Positions 36,883 through 45,699 of a stretch of DNA of 64,000 nucleotides are shown piece after piece; position 1 is the first letter of the stretch, and each line of letters begins with the position of its first letter. The stretch is from an uncultured Lachnospiraceae bacterium (GTDB lineage: Bacteria > Bacillota > Clostridia > Lachnospirales > Lachnospiraceae): NCBI GenBank assembly GCA_902476645.1, contig CABSEG010000006.1, forward strand, positions 1 to 64,000. The letters are read 5' to 3'. The position numbers and the translations under genes are program-made. The notes below the pieces were generated by a model. It saw nothing but the letters and a program-made list of their open reading frames with translations, ran no database searches and had not been told where the DNA came from.

Positions 36883-38280
36883 TCACCCCTGTTTTGACCG
36901 CGCGATCACATCATCAATCCCGCCTGCATTCAAAAAGCAGCTCTCCGGGATTTCATCGCAGTTTCCTTCCAGGATTTCCTGAAATCCCCGGATGGTTTCC
37001 CCAATTGGCACATACCTTCCCTCAATTCCCGAAAACTGCGTAGCCACATAAAAGGGCTGGGACAAAAACCTTTGAACCTTCCTGGCCCTGCTTACAATAA
37101 GCTTTTCTTCCTCAGACAGCTCATCCATACCCAGGATCGCAATGATATCCTGAAGCTCTTTATATTTTTGCAAAATTTGCTGTACTCCCCTGGCTACAGC
37201 GTAATGTTCCTTTCCCACCACGCTGGGGCTTAAGATACGGGAGGTAGATTCCAGAGGATCCACTGCCGGATAGATTCCCAACTCCACAATGGACCTGGAT
37301 AAAACCGTAGTGGCGTCCAGATGGGCAAAGGTGGTGGCAGGCGCCGGATCGGTCAAATCATCCGCAGGCACGTAAACCGCCTGAACAGAAGTAATAGAAC
37401 CCGTTTTCGTGGAAGTAATACGCTCTTGAAGAGCGCCCATCTCGGTTTGCAGCGTGGGCTGATAGCCCACCGCAGAGGGCATCCTTCCAAGCAAGGCTGA
37501 CACTTCAGAACCTGCCTGGGTAAAACGGAAAATATTATCAATAAACAGGAGAACATCCTTGCCTCCCTGGTCCCGAAAGTATTCTGCCATAGTCAATCCG
37601 GTCAGCGCCACCCGCATTCTGGCTCCCGGCGGCTCGTTCATCTGGCCGAAAACCATGGTGGTCTTTTGAATGACGCCGGAATCCTGCATCTCATGGTACA
37701 GATCGTTTCCCTCTCTGGTGCGCTCGCCCACACCAGTAAAAACAGAATAGCCCCCATGCTCTGTGGCGATATTGCGGATCAGTTCCTGAATCAGCACTGT
37801 TTTTCCCACGCCGGCGCCTCCGAAAAGGCCAATCTTTCCCCCTTTCTGATAGGGGCACAAAAGATCCACCACCTTGATTCCCGTCTCCAGTACCTCCGTA
37901 ACTGTGGACTGCTCCGAAAAGGCCGGTGCCTTTCTGTGTATGGGAAGATATTCCACGTCCTTTGGAGGCTCCTTTTGATCTATAGGTCTGCCGGTCACAT
38001 CGAACATACGCCCCAGGGTCTGCTCCCCTACCGGTACACAGATGGGTGACCCGGTGGCCACCGCCTCCATTCCCCGTATCAGGCCATCGGTGGATCCCAT
38101 GGCAATACAGCGCACCGTATCATCGCCCAAATGCTGGGCTACCTCCGCTACCAACTCCACGTTTTTTTCCGAGTCTATATGGATGGCTTCGTAGATATGC
38201 GGAAGATGGCCGGCTGAAAATTTAATATCCAGTACTGCACCGATGATTTGCGTAATCTTGCCTTTTATTCCTTCTTCCAT
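36883..38280 (-). CDS. atpD: F1Fo ATP synthase beta subunit
   Basis: 465 residues from the ATG at 38280 (AAAGGAAC upstream; a longer frame begins inside the gap without a site). Catalytic F1 subunit with P-loop GGAGVGKT (154-161), the GERTREGNDLYHEM segment carrying the catalytic glutamate, and the DELSEEE hinge near residue 385. All expected motifs are intact. It follows atpG by 38 bases and precedes atpC. Confidence 0.97.
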   Translation of the reverse strand: MEEGIKGKITQIIGAVLDIKFSAGHLPHIYEAIHIDSEKNVELVAEVAQHLGDDTVRCIAMGSTDGLIRGMEAVATGSPICVPVGEQTLGRMFDVTGRPIDQKEPPKDVEYLPIHRKAPAFSEQSTVTEVLETGIKVVDLLCPYQKGGKIGLFGGAGVGKTVLIQELIRNIATEHGGYSVFTGVGERTREGNDLYHEMQDSGVIQKTTMVFGQMNEPPGARMRVALTGLTMAEYFRDQGGKDVLLFIDNIFRFTQAGSEVSALLGRMPSAVGYQPTLQTEMGALQERITSTKTGSITSVQAVYVPADDLTDPAPATTFAHLDATTVLSRSIVELGIYPAVDPLESTSRILSPSVVGKEHYAVARGVQQILQKYKELQDIIAILGMDELSEEEKLIVSRARKVQRFLSQPFYVATQFSGIEGRYVPIGETIRGFQEILEGNCDEIPESCFLNAGGIDDVIARSKQG

Positions 38281-38318
38281 TGTTTCGTTCCTTTCACATA
38301 ATTTCGATTGCAAAGCTG

Positions 38319-39176
38319 CTAACGGATGGCTTCCGCCCCGGCAATCATTTCTGTTAACTCCCGGGTAATGGAACTTTGGCGCGCCCGGTTATACTGCAAA
38401 GCCAAATGCTCCATCATTTCCTGCGCATTGCCCGTGGCTGCATCCATAGCCTGCATCCTGGCCCCATACTCGCTGGCCTGGGATTGTATCAGGGCTGCGT
38501 AGAGCAGACTGGTCACATATCGGGGAATCATCACATCCAAAACTTCCTCCTCCCCCGGCTCGTAGTTCATAGGTCCGTCTAAACTCCCTTTTCCTAACCC
38601 GATCGGATCCCTCTCCACCGGCAGCAGTTTTACCAGCCTGGGCTCCTGGACCATCGTGTTTTTAAATGCTGTATAAGCCAGATAAATTTCTCCCACCTTT
38701 TCAGTTCTAAAGTCTTTCAGCAGCCTGCCCGCCATCTTCTCAGCATCTTCAAAGGAAGGATCTGGTACGACTTGGCTGTAATCGGCCACAACCGTATATC
38801 CCCTTCGCTCCAAAGACTCTCTTCCCTTCTGCCCCACCACATAAAGGGCCACGTCCTCTTGGGGAAATCCTGTCTCCATTACCATTCTCGCCACATTTGC
38901 ATGATAGCCCCCCGCCAGTCCCCGGTCTGAAGTAATCACCAGTACCGCCTTTGCGGAACCGGCGCCCGCAGTTAAATATGGATGCCGGATGGGGCCGGTT
39001 CTGGCCAGAATTGTGGTTACCGTATCATATACCGACTGAAAATAGGGTCTTAGGCTTTCTGCTCTGCCTCTGGTTTTTTGAAGCTTTACCGTGGATACCA
39101 GCTTCATTGCCTTGGTGATTTTCTGAATGCTGGCGATGCTGTCTCTGCGTCGTTTGATATCTCTCATAGAAGGCAT
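38319..39176 (-). CDS. atpG: F1Fo ATP synthase gamma subunit
   Basis: 285 residues forming the rotor shaft of F1. The N-terminus MPSMRDIKRRRDSIASIQKITKAM and the C-terminal helix with NRARQSSITRELTEMIAGAEA are the two coiled-coil halves typical of gamma; ITSDRGLAGGYHANV is the conserved core. The ATG directly follows the atpA stop (TAA-ATG), with GGAGTG inside the end of atpA as ribosome site, so translation is coupled. Confidence 0.96.
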   Translation of the reverse strand: MPSMRDIKRRRDSIASIQKITKAMKLVSTVKLQKTRGRAESLRPYFQSVYDTVTTILARTGPIRHPYLTAGAGSAKAVLVITSDRGLAGGYHANVARMVMETGFPQEDVALYVVGQKGRESLERRGYTVVADYSQVVPDPSFEDAEKMAGRLLKDFRTEKVGEIYLAYTAFKNTMVQEPRLVKLLPVERDPIGLGKGSLDGPMNYEPGEEEVLDVMIPRYVTSLLYAALIQSQASEYGARMQAMDAATGNAQEMMEHLALQYNRARQSSITRELTEMIAGAEAIR

Positions 39177-40706
39177 TTATGCATCACTCCTTTTTCCCTG
39201 TTTCAGGAACCCATCCTTACATTCCAAAATAACCCGGGTCAGCGTCTCCTGCATTTTGGGGGATAATTCCTTTGTGTCTGCAATCTGCCGAGGGATTTCA
39301 GGATATCTTGTTGTCACATATTGAAACAATTCCGTTTCAAATATTGACACTTTTTCCGTCTCAATATCCAAAAGCAGCTTTTTGGTGGCCGCAAAGAGAA
39401 TGATTACCTGATATTCCACAGACATGGGGGCATACTGAGGCTGCTTTAATACCTCGCGGATTCGTTCACCCTGAGCTAGCTTTACCCTGGTATCCGCATC
39501 CAACTCTGATCCAAACTGGGAAAAGGATGCCAGCTCCCGGTACTGGGCCAGTTCCACACGGATGGGTCCCGCAATCCGTTTCATAGCCGGAATCTGTGCC
39601 GCTCCCCCTACACGGGACACGGAGAGTCCTGGATTTACCGCAGGGCGAAAACCTGCGTGAAACAGTTCCGACTCCAGATAAATCTGACCGTCTGTAATGG
39701 AAATAACATTGGTTGGAATATAAGCGGAGACATCTCCGGCCTGGGTTTCGATAATGGGCAGCGCCGTCAGGGAACCGCCTCCTAATTTTTCCGAAAGCCG
39801 GGCCGCCCTCTCCAACAACCTGGAATGCAGATAAAACACATCCCCCGGATAAGCCTCCCGGCCAGGTGGACGGCGAAGCAACAGCGACAAGGTTCGGTAT
39901 GCGGCTGCATGTTTGGACAAATCATCATAGACAATTAACACATCCTCCCCCTTTTCCATCCACTCCTCCCCCATGGCGCATCCCGCATAGGGAGCGATAT
40001 ACTGGAGCGGTGCAGGTTCACTGGCTGGAGAAGCCACTACCGTGGTATAATCCATGGCCCCGTTCTCCGTCAGCGTCTTTACAATAGAAGCCACTGTAGA
40101 AGATTTTTGTCCGATCGCCACATAGATACACTTTATTCCTTCCTCTTTCTGATGGAGGATCGCATCCAGGGCAATGGCTGTTTTTCCGGTCTGGCGATCC
40201 CCAATGATGAGCTCTCTCTGCCCTCTGCCAATAGGAACCATGGCATCGATGGCCTTGATTCCGGTCTGGAGCGGGGTATCCACAGTTTTTCGATCCAAAA
40301 CCCCCGGAGCCTCCTTCTCAATGTCGCGGTAAGTCTCCGTCTGAATGGGTCCTTTCCCATCTATGGGAATTCCCAGGGCATTGACCACTCTGCCCGTCAG
40401 GGCATTTCCTGTGGGAACCTTCACAACGGTTCCCGTGGTCTTTACCGTATCTCCCTCACGAATCATATCCACATCGCTTAGAAGCACAGCACCCACATTG
40501 TCTTCCTCCAGATTCATCACCATGCCGTGTACTTCGTTGGGAAATTCCAAAAGCTCTCCCTGCATGGCTCCATCCAGACCGTGAATCCGCGCAATACCGT
40601 CTGCCACTTGGATTACCGTTCCCACGTCGTCCACGGCCAACTGGGAGGAATAACGCCGTATCTGTTCTTTTATAACAGAACTGATTTCCTCTGGTCTTAA
40701 TTTCAT
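39177..40706 (-). CDS. atpA: F1Fo ATP synthase alpha subunit
   Basis: 509 residues, non-catalytic nucleotide-binding F1 subunit. P-loop GDRQTGKT (169-176), the VLIVYDDLSKHA segment and the PGREAYPGDVFYLHSRLLERAA signature are intact. The ATG at 40706 is used because it overlaps the atpH stop as ATGA, a common coupling arrangement; a TTG three codons earlier sits on top of the GGAAGG site and is less likely. Confidence 0.97.
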   Translation of the reverse strand: MKLRPEEISSVIKEQIRRYSSQLAVDDVGTVIQVADGIARIHGLDGAMQGELLEFPNEVHGMVMNLEEDNVGAVLLSDVDMIREGDTVKTTGTVVKVPTGNALTGRVVNALGIPIDGKGPIQTETYRDIEKEAPGVLDRKTVDTPLQTGIKAIDAMVPIGRGQRELIIGDRQTGKTAIALDAILHQKEEGIKCIYVAIGQKSSTVASIVKTLTENGAMDYTTVVASPASEPAPLQYIAPYAGCAMGEEWMEKGEDVLIVYDDLSKHAAAYRTLSLLLRRPPGREAYPGDVFYLHSRLLERAARLSEKLGGGSLTALPIIETQAGDVSAYIPTNVISITDGQIYLESELFHAGFRPAVNPGLSVSRVGGAAQIPAMKRIAGPIRVELAQYRELASFSQFGSELDADTRVKLAQGERIREVLKQPQYAPMSVEYQVIILFAATKKLLLDIETEKVSIFETELFQYVTTRYPEIPRQIADTKELSPKMQETLTRVILECKDGFLKQGKRSDA

Positions 40707-41278
40707 GGTGCCCAACCACCTTCCTTTTCAAGTTCTGGAGAAATCCTCATCAGCTGCGCACTCAGGCAAGCCAGCCTGTGCCTGACGCTGGCATCGATTA
40801 CCCGGTCACCGACCCGGACCACCAGGCCGCCAAGCAAACGTTCATCCACCTGATAAGTGATTTCCATGGTACGACCCTTTGTCATTGAAAGCAGTTTTTT
40901 TTCTATTCTGCCCTTCCAGGTCTGATTAAGAGCTACAGCGGTTATCACAATGGCCCTGCTGGCCCCCAGATAATCTCTGCTCCGCTCCAGAAAATCATGA
41001 AACATGGAGGGTATCTCCTGAAATCTTCCCTTTTCGACCACCAGGAGCAAAAATCCTTCCAAGTCTTTTGCAACCCGATCCTTTAAGCATTCCTGTATCA
41101 GCCTGACCCGCTCCTTCCTGGATAGCCTGGGGTCACCCATCAAACGAAAGAGCTCCGGATTCGCCTGGAAAGCTTCTTGTATCAACATGACCTGCTGCTG
41201 GTACTCCTGTATCCGTTGTCTTTCCACCGCCAGCTCAAACAGGGCATCCCCATATACTTTCGATGCTAACTTTGCCAT
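40703..41278 (-). CDS. atpH: F1Fo ATP synthase delta subunit
   Basis: 191 residues of the OSCP/delta type linking F1 to the peripheral stalk. Begins AKLASKVYGDALFELAVE and ends with the conserved LGGLVVRVGDRVIDASVRHRL. It overlaps atpF by 13 bases upstream and atpA by four bases downstream. Length is normal. Confidence 0.95.
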   Translation of the reverse strand: MAKLASKVYGDALFELAVERQRIQEYQQQVMLIQEAFQANPELFRLMGDPRLSRKERVRLIQECLKDRVAKDLEGFLLLVVEKGRFQEIPSMFHDFLERSRDYLGASRAIVITAVALNQTWKGRIEKKLLSMTKGRTMEITYQVDERLLGGLVVRVGDRVIDASVRHRLACLSAQLMRISPELEKEGGWAP

Positions 41279-41781
41279 GTCCGGTCACCTATCTCTTTTA
41301 ACGCATCTTCCAACAACTCATCCTGTATTTTCGCCGTTATTGAAGCGGCAATTGCTTTCTCAGCCATCAGGGATGCCACCTGTATCATCTCCCTCTTTAG
41401 GTCATCCGCAGCACTTTTTCTGTCCTCCTGTATTTGGGCGTTAGCCCTGGCCACCCGACGATCTGCTTCCCTTTTTGCCTCCGCCAATATCTGCTCCTGG
41501 CTGTAAAGAGCCTTTTTGCGGGCATCCTTTAAAAGAATCTGCGCCTCTTTGTCTGCTTCCCCAAGTCGGTCCTGAAACTGCTTTTTTAAATTCAAAGCGT
41601 CTTCTTTCTCCTGTTTGGCCAAATTCAAATCCTCCTGTATATGCTCCTGACGCTTTTTTAAAAAATCTCGCGCAGGATTAAACAGCAGGTATGACAGGAG
41701 CACAAACATAAGAAAAACAGAAAGAGCCAGCAGTACGGTATCATGAATGAGCTGTGCATCCAGCTGAAACAATCGCTCCAA
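41266..41781 (-). CDS. atpF: F1Fo ATP synthase b subunit
   Basis: 171 residues: one N-terminal membrane helix (about 13-35) and a long, highly charged coiled coil forming the peripheral stalk (NPARDFLKKRQEHIQEDL onward). Only one b gene is present, so the stalk is a homodimer. It lies between atpE and atpH as usual and overlaps atpH by 13 bases. Confidence 0.94.
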   Translation of the reverse strand: MERLFQLDAQLIHDTVLLALSVFLMFVLLSYLLFNPARDFLKKRQEHIQEDLNLAKQEKEDALNLKKQFQDRLGEADKEAQILLKDARKKALYSQEQILAEAKREADRRVARANAQIQEDRKSAADDLKREMIQVASLMAEKAIAASITAKIQDELLEDALKEIGDRTWQS

Positions 41782-41822
41782 AGTGTTTCCTCCTCTCCGC
41801 GTTTTCCCACTTCCGGTATGAT

Positions 41823-42089
41823 CTACAGTCTTCCAAGGAGGGGATTCGCAAACAGAAGAATAAAGGCTACCGCCAGCCCATACAGACCTGTAGTTTCCGC
41901 AACTGCCTGGCCCAACAGCATGGTGGACGTGATATCTCCCCTGGCCCCGGGATTTCGCCCCACGGCCGCTGCAGCCTGCCCTGCCGCGTGTCCCTGTCCG
42001 ATTCCGGGGCCCAATCCCGCGATCATGGCCAATCCCGCGCCAATGGCTGAGCAGGCTAATATTAAACCTTCGTTTGTAATTCCATTCAT
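41823..42089 (-). CDS. atpE: F1Fo ATP synthase c subunit, Na+-type signature
   Basis: 88 residues, two membrane helices that assemble into the rotor ring. The ion site can be read residue by residue: Q32 in PGIGQGHAAG, V63, E65, T66, T67 and Y70 in AVAETTGLYG. These are the Na+ ligands of the Ilyobacter tartaricus ring at identical numbering (Q32, V63, E65, S66, T67, Y70), with only Ser to Thr at 66. A proton-type ring would usually lack the Gln and the Thr pair. The enzyme is therefore predicted to use Na+. AGGAGG lies close to the ATG. Confidence 0.96.
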   Translation of the reverse strand: MNGITNEGLILACSAIGAGLAMIAGLGPGIGQGHAAGQAAAAVGRNPGARGDITSTMLLGQAVAETTGLYGLAVAFILLFANPLLGRL

Positions 42090-42113
42090 AGTAACTACCT
42101 CCTATTTGATTGT

Positions 42114-42848
42114 TTAAGACTGTTGCGGAAGTCTGTCCGCCACAAATACCATGGTGAGCATACAGAACACATATGTCTGGATTGCTCCTGAAAAAATGTC
42201 AAAATACAAATGTAAAAATCCCGGCCAGAAAATGGCGATAGGCGACAGCAGTGTATAGATTAAAGACAGCAGCACTGTACCGGATAATACATTGCCAAAC
42301 AGACGCAAGGACAGGGAAAAAGGAACCGCAATTTCCCCGATCAGATTGATCGGAAAAAGAAGGGGCAGCGGCTGAAACAGCCCTGTAAACGCCTTCGCCT
42401 TCTGAAACTTCAGGTTGTTGTACTGAATGATGCCAAAGGTAATCAGTCCCAGAGGGAGCGTTACACCGTAGTCCGCTGTAGGAGCCCTAAGTCCAAACAC
42501 TCCGGAAATATTGCTGATAAAAATAAACAGAAAGAGGGTTCCGATATAATTGACAAATCTTCCACTAAAAGACCCCATACCGGATCGAACCATATCATCC
42601 AACTTTTCCACCAACAGCTCCACCAGATTCTGAAATCTGTCCGGAACCAAGCTGGCGTGCCGCATCTTTTGGTTAGCCGCTATGGCAAATAGCAAAATCA
42701 CCGCCATTACAATCAAAACACTGACATGGGTAGTCGTAAGATAAAACTCATGGCCAAACAGGCGGTAACGAATCAGTCCATGGATCATAAAATCCACTTT
42801 GCCGGCCGCAGCTATCAGATTGCCCTGCCCAAGATATTCTGCACCCAC
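42114..42848 (-). CDS. atpB: F1Fo ATP synthase a subunit
   Basis: 244 residues with about six membrane segments forming the ion half-channels. The essential stator arginine is R182 in SLSLRLFGN, followed by the conserved N186. Start is GTG at 42848, with AGGAAGG eight bases upstream. It follows the atpI-like gene by four bases and precedes atpE by 24. Confidence 0.94.
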   Translation of the reverse strand: MGAEYLGQGNLIAAAGKVDFMIHGLIRYRLFGHEFYLTTTHVSVLIVMAVILLFAIAANQKMRHASLVPDRFQNLVELLVEKLDDMVRSGMGSFSGRFVNYIGTLFLFIFISNISGVFGLRAPTADYGVTLPLGLITFGIIQYNNLKFQKAKAFTGLFQPLPLLFPINLIGEIAVPFSLSLRLFGNVLSGTVLLSLIYTLLSPIAIFWPGFLHLYFDIFSGAIQTYVFCMLTMVFVADRLPQQS

Positions 42849-42852
42849 ACTC

Positions 42853-43263
42853 TCACCTTCCTTTTTTTCTCAGTTTTACCCGTAGTCTGTGCAGAATCGG
42901 CTGCAGATATGCTCCTATTTTGATAGAAAGCAATCCAAGCAGCAAAGCCACCGCATTTCCAAGGCGAAGGGCCATGGCTCCGATAAACAAAACCAGAAAA
43001 ATCCCCGTGCGAATGGTATACATTTTCTGGTAATATCTGGCTGCCTGCTCCTTAGAAAGTTCCACCGCCCGTCTGATGCAATGGTTTATATGCAGCGTCA
43101 ACACCAGTGAGATGGCTACGCCAATCCAAAGTCCCGCCGTATAGTAACCCTTATCCGCAAAAAACCACATGCCCACGCCTTGTGAAAGCAGTCCCCAAAG
43201 CATCATTCCTGCGATCAGTTCTGAGGCAGTCTCACCCAGTCCTTTGCCTTTCTCCCCGTTCAT
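42853..43263 (-). CDS. atpI: ATP synthase subunit I-like protein
   Basis: 136 residues from the ATG at 43263, with AGGAGG 11 bases upstream; a GTG start at 43332 (159 residues) is possible but has no ribosome site. Four hydrophobic segments, followed by a basic C-terminus, match the small AtpI-type membrane protein that heads many atp operons and helps c-ring assembly. It is the first gene of the atp operon, after a terminator at about 43.4 kb. I could not find a convincing promoter for the operon in the gap. Confidence 0.8.
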   Translation of the reverse strand: MNGEKGKGLGETASELIAGMMLWGLLSQGVGMWFFADKGYYTAGLWIGVAISLVLTLHINHCIRRAVELSKEQAARYYQKMYTIRTGIFLVLFIGAMALRLGNAVALLLGLLSIKIGAYLQPILHRLRVKLRKKGR

Positions 43264-43379
43264 TCTTGCTCGCACCTCCTCCTGACTGAAAACCGTTTCT
43301 TCATTCTGCACATTTTTTTCCGTTTTATACACATCTGCTTAAAATCTTTTCTCCCGTCAGGCCTATTTCGAAGCAAGCA

Positions 43380-43411
43380 TAAAAACGGCGGCCTGTTTTT
43401 CAGGCCACCGC
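43380..43411 (-). terminator. Terminator after the flavin reductase gene
   Basis: Ten-base stem CGGTGGCCTG/CAGGCCGCCG (one G-T pair), five-A loop, followed on the minus strand by TTTTTATG. It separates the cdd-pdp-ppaC operon from the atp operon. Confidence 0.85.
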
Positions 43412-43436
43412 AATATAAACTCAATCCCTATGCTTT

Positions 43437-44015
43437 TTATCGTCCGCCTTTCTTTTTTCTTCTCACAGAATATCCAAACGTACCAAGCTCCCTTCCCAGC
43501 TCCAGATATTCCCCATGAGAATACGCCAAAAGGCCGCTTTTATTTAAGTTAAATTTTCCCCGCTCGTCCAGATACCGCTCATCCACCTGCACGGCCAGTA
43601 CCCTGGCCAAAAACATATGGTGAGATCCCAGTTTCTGCAACTGAGTCACCTGACACTCAATATTCACCGGACTTTCCACAATGACAGGCGCCTTTACCTG
43701 TACGCCTTTCCCGGCAGTTAAATGCATCCTCTGAAATTTATCCACGTCCCTTCCGGAACACACCCCGCAAAAGTCTGTGGCCCTGGCCAGTTTTTTGGTG
43801 GTCAGATTGATCACAAACTCCCCAGTCTCCCGGATGATATCGTAAGAATACCGTTCCGGCCTCACAGAAATATACGCCATGGCGGGATTGGTACATACCG
43901 TCCCGGTCCAGGCCACGGTAATGATATTTGGCCGTTCCCCCTGTCTTTGACAGCTTACCATAACGGCGGGCAAAGGGTACACCATATTTCCCGCCTTCCA
44001 CACTTGTTTTCCCAT
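43437..44015 (-). CDS. Flavin reductase family (FMN-binding split-barrel) protein
   Basis: 192 residues from the ATG at 44015 (AAGGAG six bases upstream). Split-barrel FMN-binding domain, with NIITVAWTGTVCTNPAMAYISV and GEFVINLTT typical of the flavin reductase-like/DIM6-NTAB family, in which members reduce flavins or act as flavoproteins. The C-terminus is rich in Arg and Lys. It begins 10 bases after ppaC and is the last gene of the nucleoside/pyrophosphatase transcript. Partner enzyme unknown. Confidence 0.88.
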   Translation of the reverse strand: MGKQVWKAGNMVYPLPAVMVSCQRQGERPNIITVAWTGTVCTNPAMAYISVRPERYSYDIIRETGEFVINLTTKKLARATDFCGVCSGRDVDKFQRMHLTAGKGVQVKAPVIVESPVNIECQVTQLQKLGSHHMFLARVLAVQVDERYLDERGKFNLNKSGLLAYSHGEYLELGRELGTFGYSVRRKKKGGR

Positions 44016-44025
44016 ATCCATCTCC

Positions 44026-45690
44026 TTATTGTTGAAGGGCATTCATAAAAGCCGGAATCAGCTGCTTCTTTCTGGAGACCACTCCGTTGAGCCTGGTACA
44101 GTGGTTCTCTGGTTTTTGATGAAATGCTTCCTCCACCAGCTCCTCGCTCTCCCCTCCAAAACAGAGCAAGTTCGTTGATTCGTGGATAATATCCGTCAGC
44201 ATAAAAAACAGCATCGACTCCCCGTGCATACCCAGATTCTTTTCCATGTAGGGAAGCAGCCGTTCCTTAATTTCCTCCAACTCCTCCGGATTCATGGAGT
44301 TGATCTGTCCCACGCCAAAGTTTGCTTTATTCACCTCAAATTTCTTAAAATCCTGGTAAAAAATCTCCTCCGCGGATTTTCCTTTCAGATTGCTTCCCGC
44401 CGCAAACATCTCTTTGGCAAAGCTCTCGCACTCAATTCCCGCGATGGCGGCCAGATCCTGGGCTGCTGCCCTGTCCACAGCTGTGCAGGTGGGAGAGCGA
44501 AACATCAGCGTATCAGAAATAATGGCGGCACATAAAAGTCCTGCGATATTCGCGGGGATCTCAAGTCCTTTTTCCTGATAAATCTGATACATGATAGTGC
44601 AGGTACATCCCACCGGCTGATTCCGAAAGTACACCGGCGCCATGGTTTCTAAAGAGCCCAGTCTGTGGTGATCAATAATCTCTAAAATCTCCGCGCTCTC
44701 AATATTATCCACCGCCTGGGACGCCTCATTGTGATCTACCAAAATCAGTCCTCTGCGCTTAATGCCAAGCAGGTTCCGTCTGGAAACCATGCCTACATAA
44801 TGCCCGTGCTTATCTACTACCGGGAAGTCCCGGTAGCGCTTCTTTGCCATGATATCCTTAATTGAATCCGTGTAATCATCCATCTCGAACGTCAGGAGAT
44901 TGCGCTTTTTCATAAAATGCTTCACCGGCATACTCTGGTTAATCAGCCTGGCTACCGTGTACGTATCATGGGGAGTGCTGATAATGGAGCATACCCTCTC
45001 CTGGGCCAGCCTCTTTATGGTTCTGGAGACAGGGGCGCCTTCACATACAATGATGCAGCTGGCATTCATCTCAATGGCGCAAAGCTGTGACTCATAACGA
45101 TTGCCCAAAATAACCAGGTCGTCCTGTTCAATATAATTCTCCATCAAATCCGGATTGGCCGCAGCAATCACTACTTTACCTTTGACAAAATAGGCATGCT
45201 CATTTCCCACAACCATGGTTCCATCCAGGGTTTCCAGAATGTTTTTATACTGGGTTCTGGCTGTGGATAAAATAGAGTTGTCATAGACGTCCATATAAGA
45301 TTGCGCAATATCACTGATGGTAATCAATCCTTCCAGTTCGTCCCCATTCTTTGTGATCGGCAGCGTGTTCAGATTTTCATTGCGCATCAGAGTCCATGCC
45401 TTTTTCAGTGAAATGCTGTTACTGACGCCAGCCACCCTGCGTACCTCCATATCCTTTACCTTCGTTCCCACATTAGGGACGTATCCTGGGAGCTCCGTGT
45501 GAAAACGTTCCAGCACATACTTAGTCTCCTCGCTGATTTGCCCTGCCCTTTTGGCGACGAAGCACCCTTCCTCGCTTCGGTTCTTAATATCCGCATAGGC
45601 AATGGCAGAGCAGATGGAATCCGTATCGGGATTCTTATGTCCAATAATATAAATCTTTCTTCCTGCGCTCTGACTGTTGGCAGCTTCCAT
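44026..45690 (-). CDS. ppaC: Manganese-dependent inorganic pyrophosphatase with CBS and DRTGG domains
   Basis: 554 residues. Family II pyrophosphatase split by a regulatory insert: N-terminal DHH part with GHKNPDTDSICSAIAYAD (about 17-34), then CBS (70-125), DRTGG-like (130-245) and second CBS (250-310) domains, then the DHH motif in EIIDHHRLGS and a C-terminal DHHA2 domain ending in the substrate-binding SRKKQ. CBS-PPases of Clostridia are inhibited by AMP/ADP and activated by ATP or diadenosine polyphosphates. It hydrolyses PPi, pulling nucleotide and polymer synthesis forward. It is ten bases downstream of pdp. Confidence 0.95.
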   Translation of the reverse strand: MEAANSQSAGRKIYIIGHKNPDTDSICSAIAYADIKNRSEEGCFVAKRAGQISEETKYVLERFHTELPGYVPNVGTKVKDMEVRRVAGVSNSISLKKAWTLMRNENLNTLPITKNGDELEGLITISDIAQSYMDVYDNSILSTARTQYKNILETLDGTMVVGNEHAYFVKGKVVIAAANPDLMENYIEQDDLVILGNRYESQLCAIEMNASCIIVCEGAPVSRTIKRLAQERVCSIISTPHDTYTVARLINQSMPVKHFMKKRNLLTFEMDDYTDSIKDIMAKKRYRDFPVVDKHGHYVGMVSRRNLLGIKRRGLILVDHNEASQAVDNIESAEILEIIDHHRLGSLETMAPVYFRNQPVGCTCTIMYQIYQEKGLEIPANIAGLLCAAIISDTLMFRSPTCTAVDRAAAQDLAAIAGIECESFAKEMFAAGSNLKGKSAEEIFYQDFKKFEVNKANFGVGQINSMNPEELEEIKERLLPYMEKNLGMHGESMLFFMLTDIIHESTNLLCFGGESEELVEEAFHQKPENHCTRLNGVVSRKKQLIPAFMNALQQ

Positions 45691-45699
45691 ATTTTCCTC

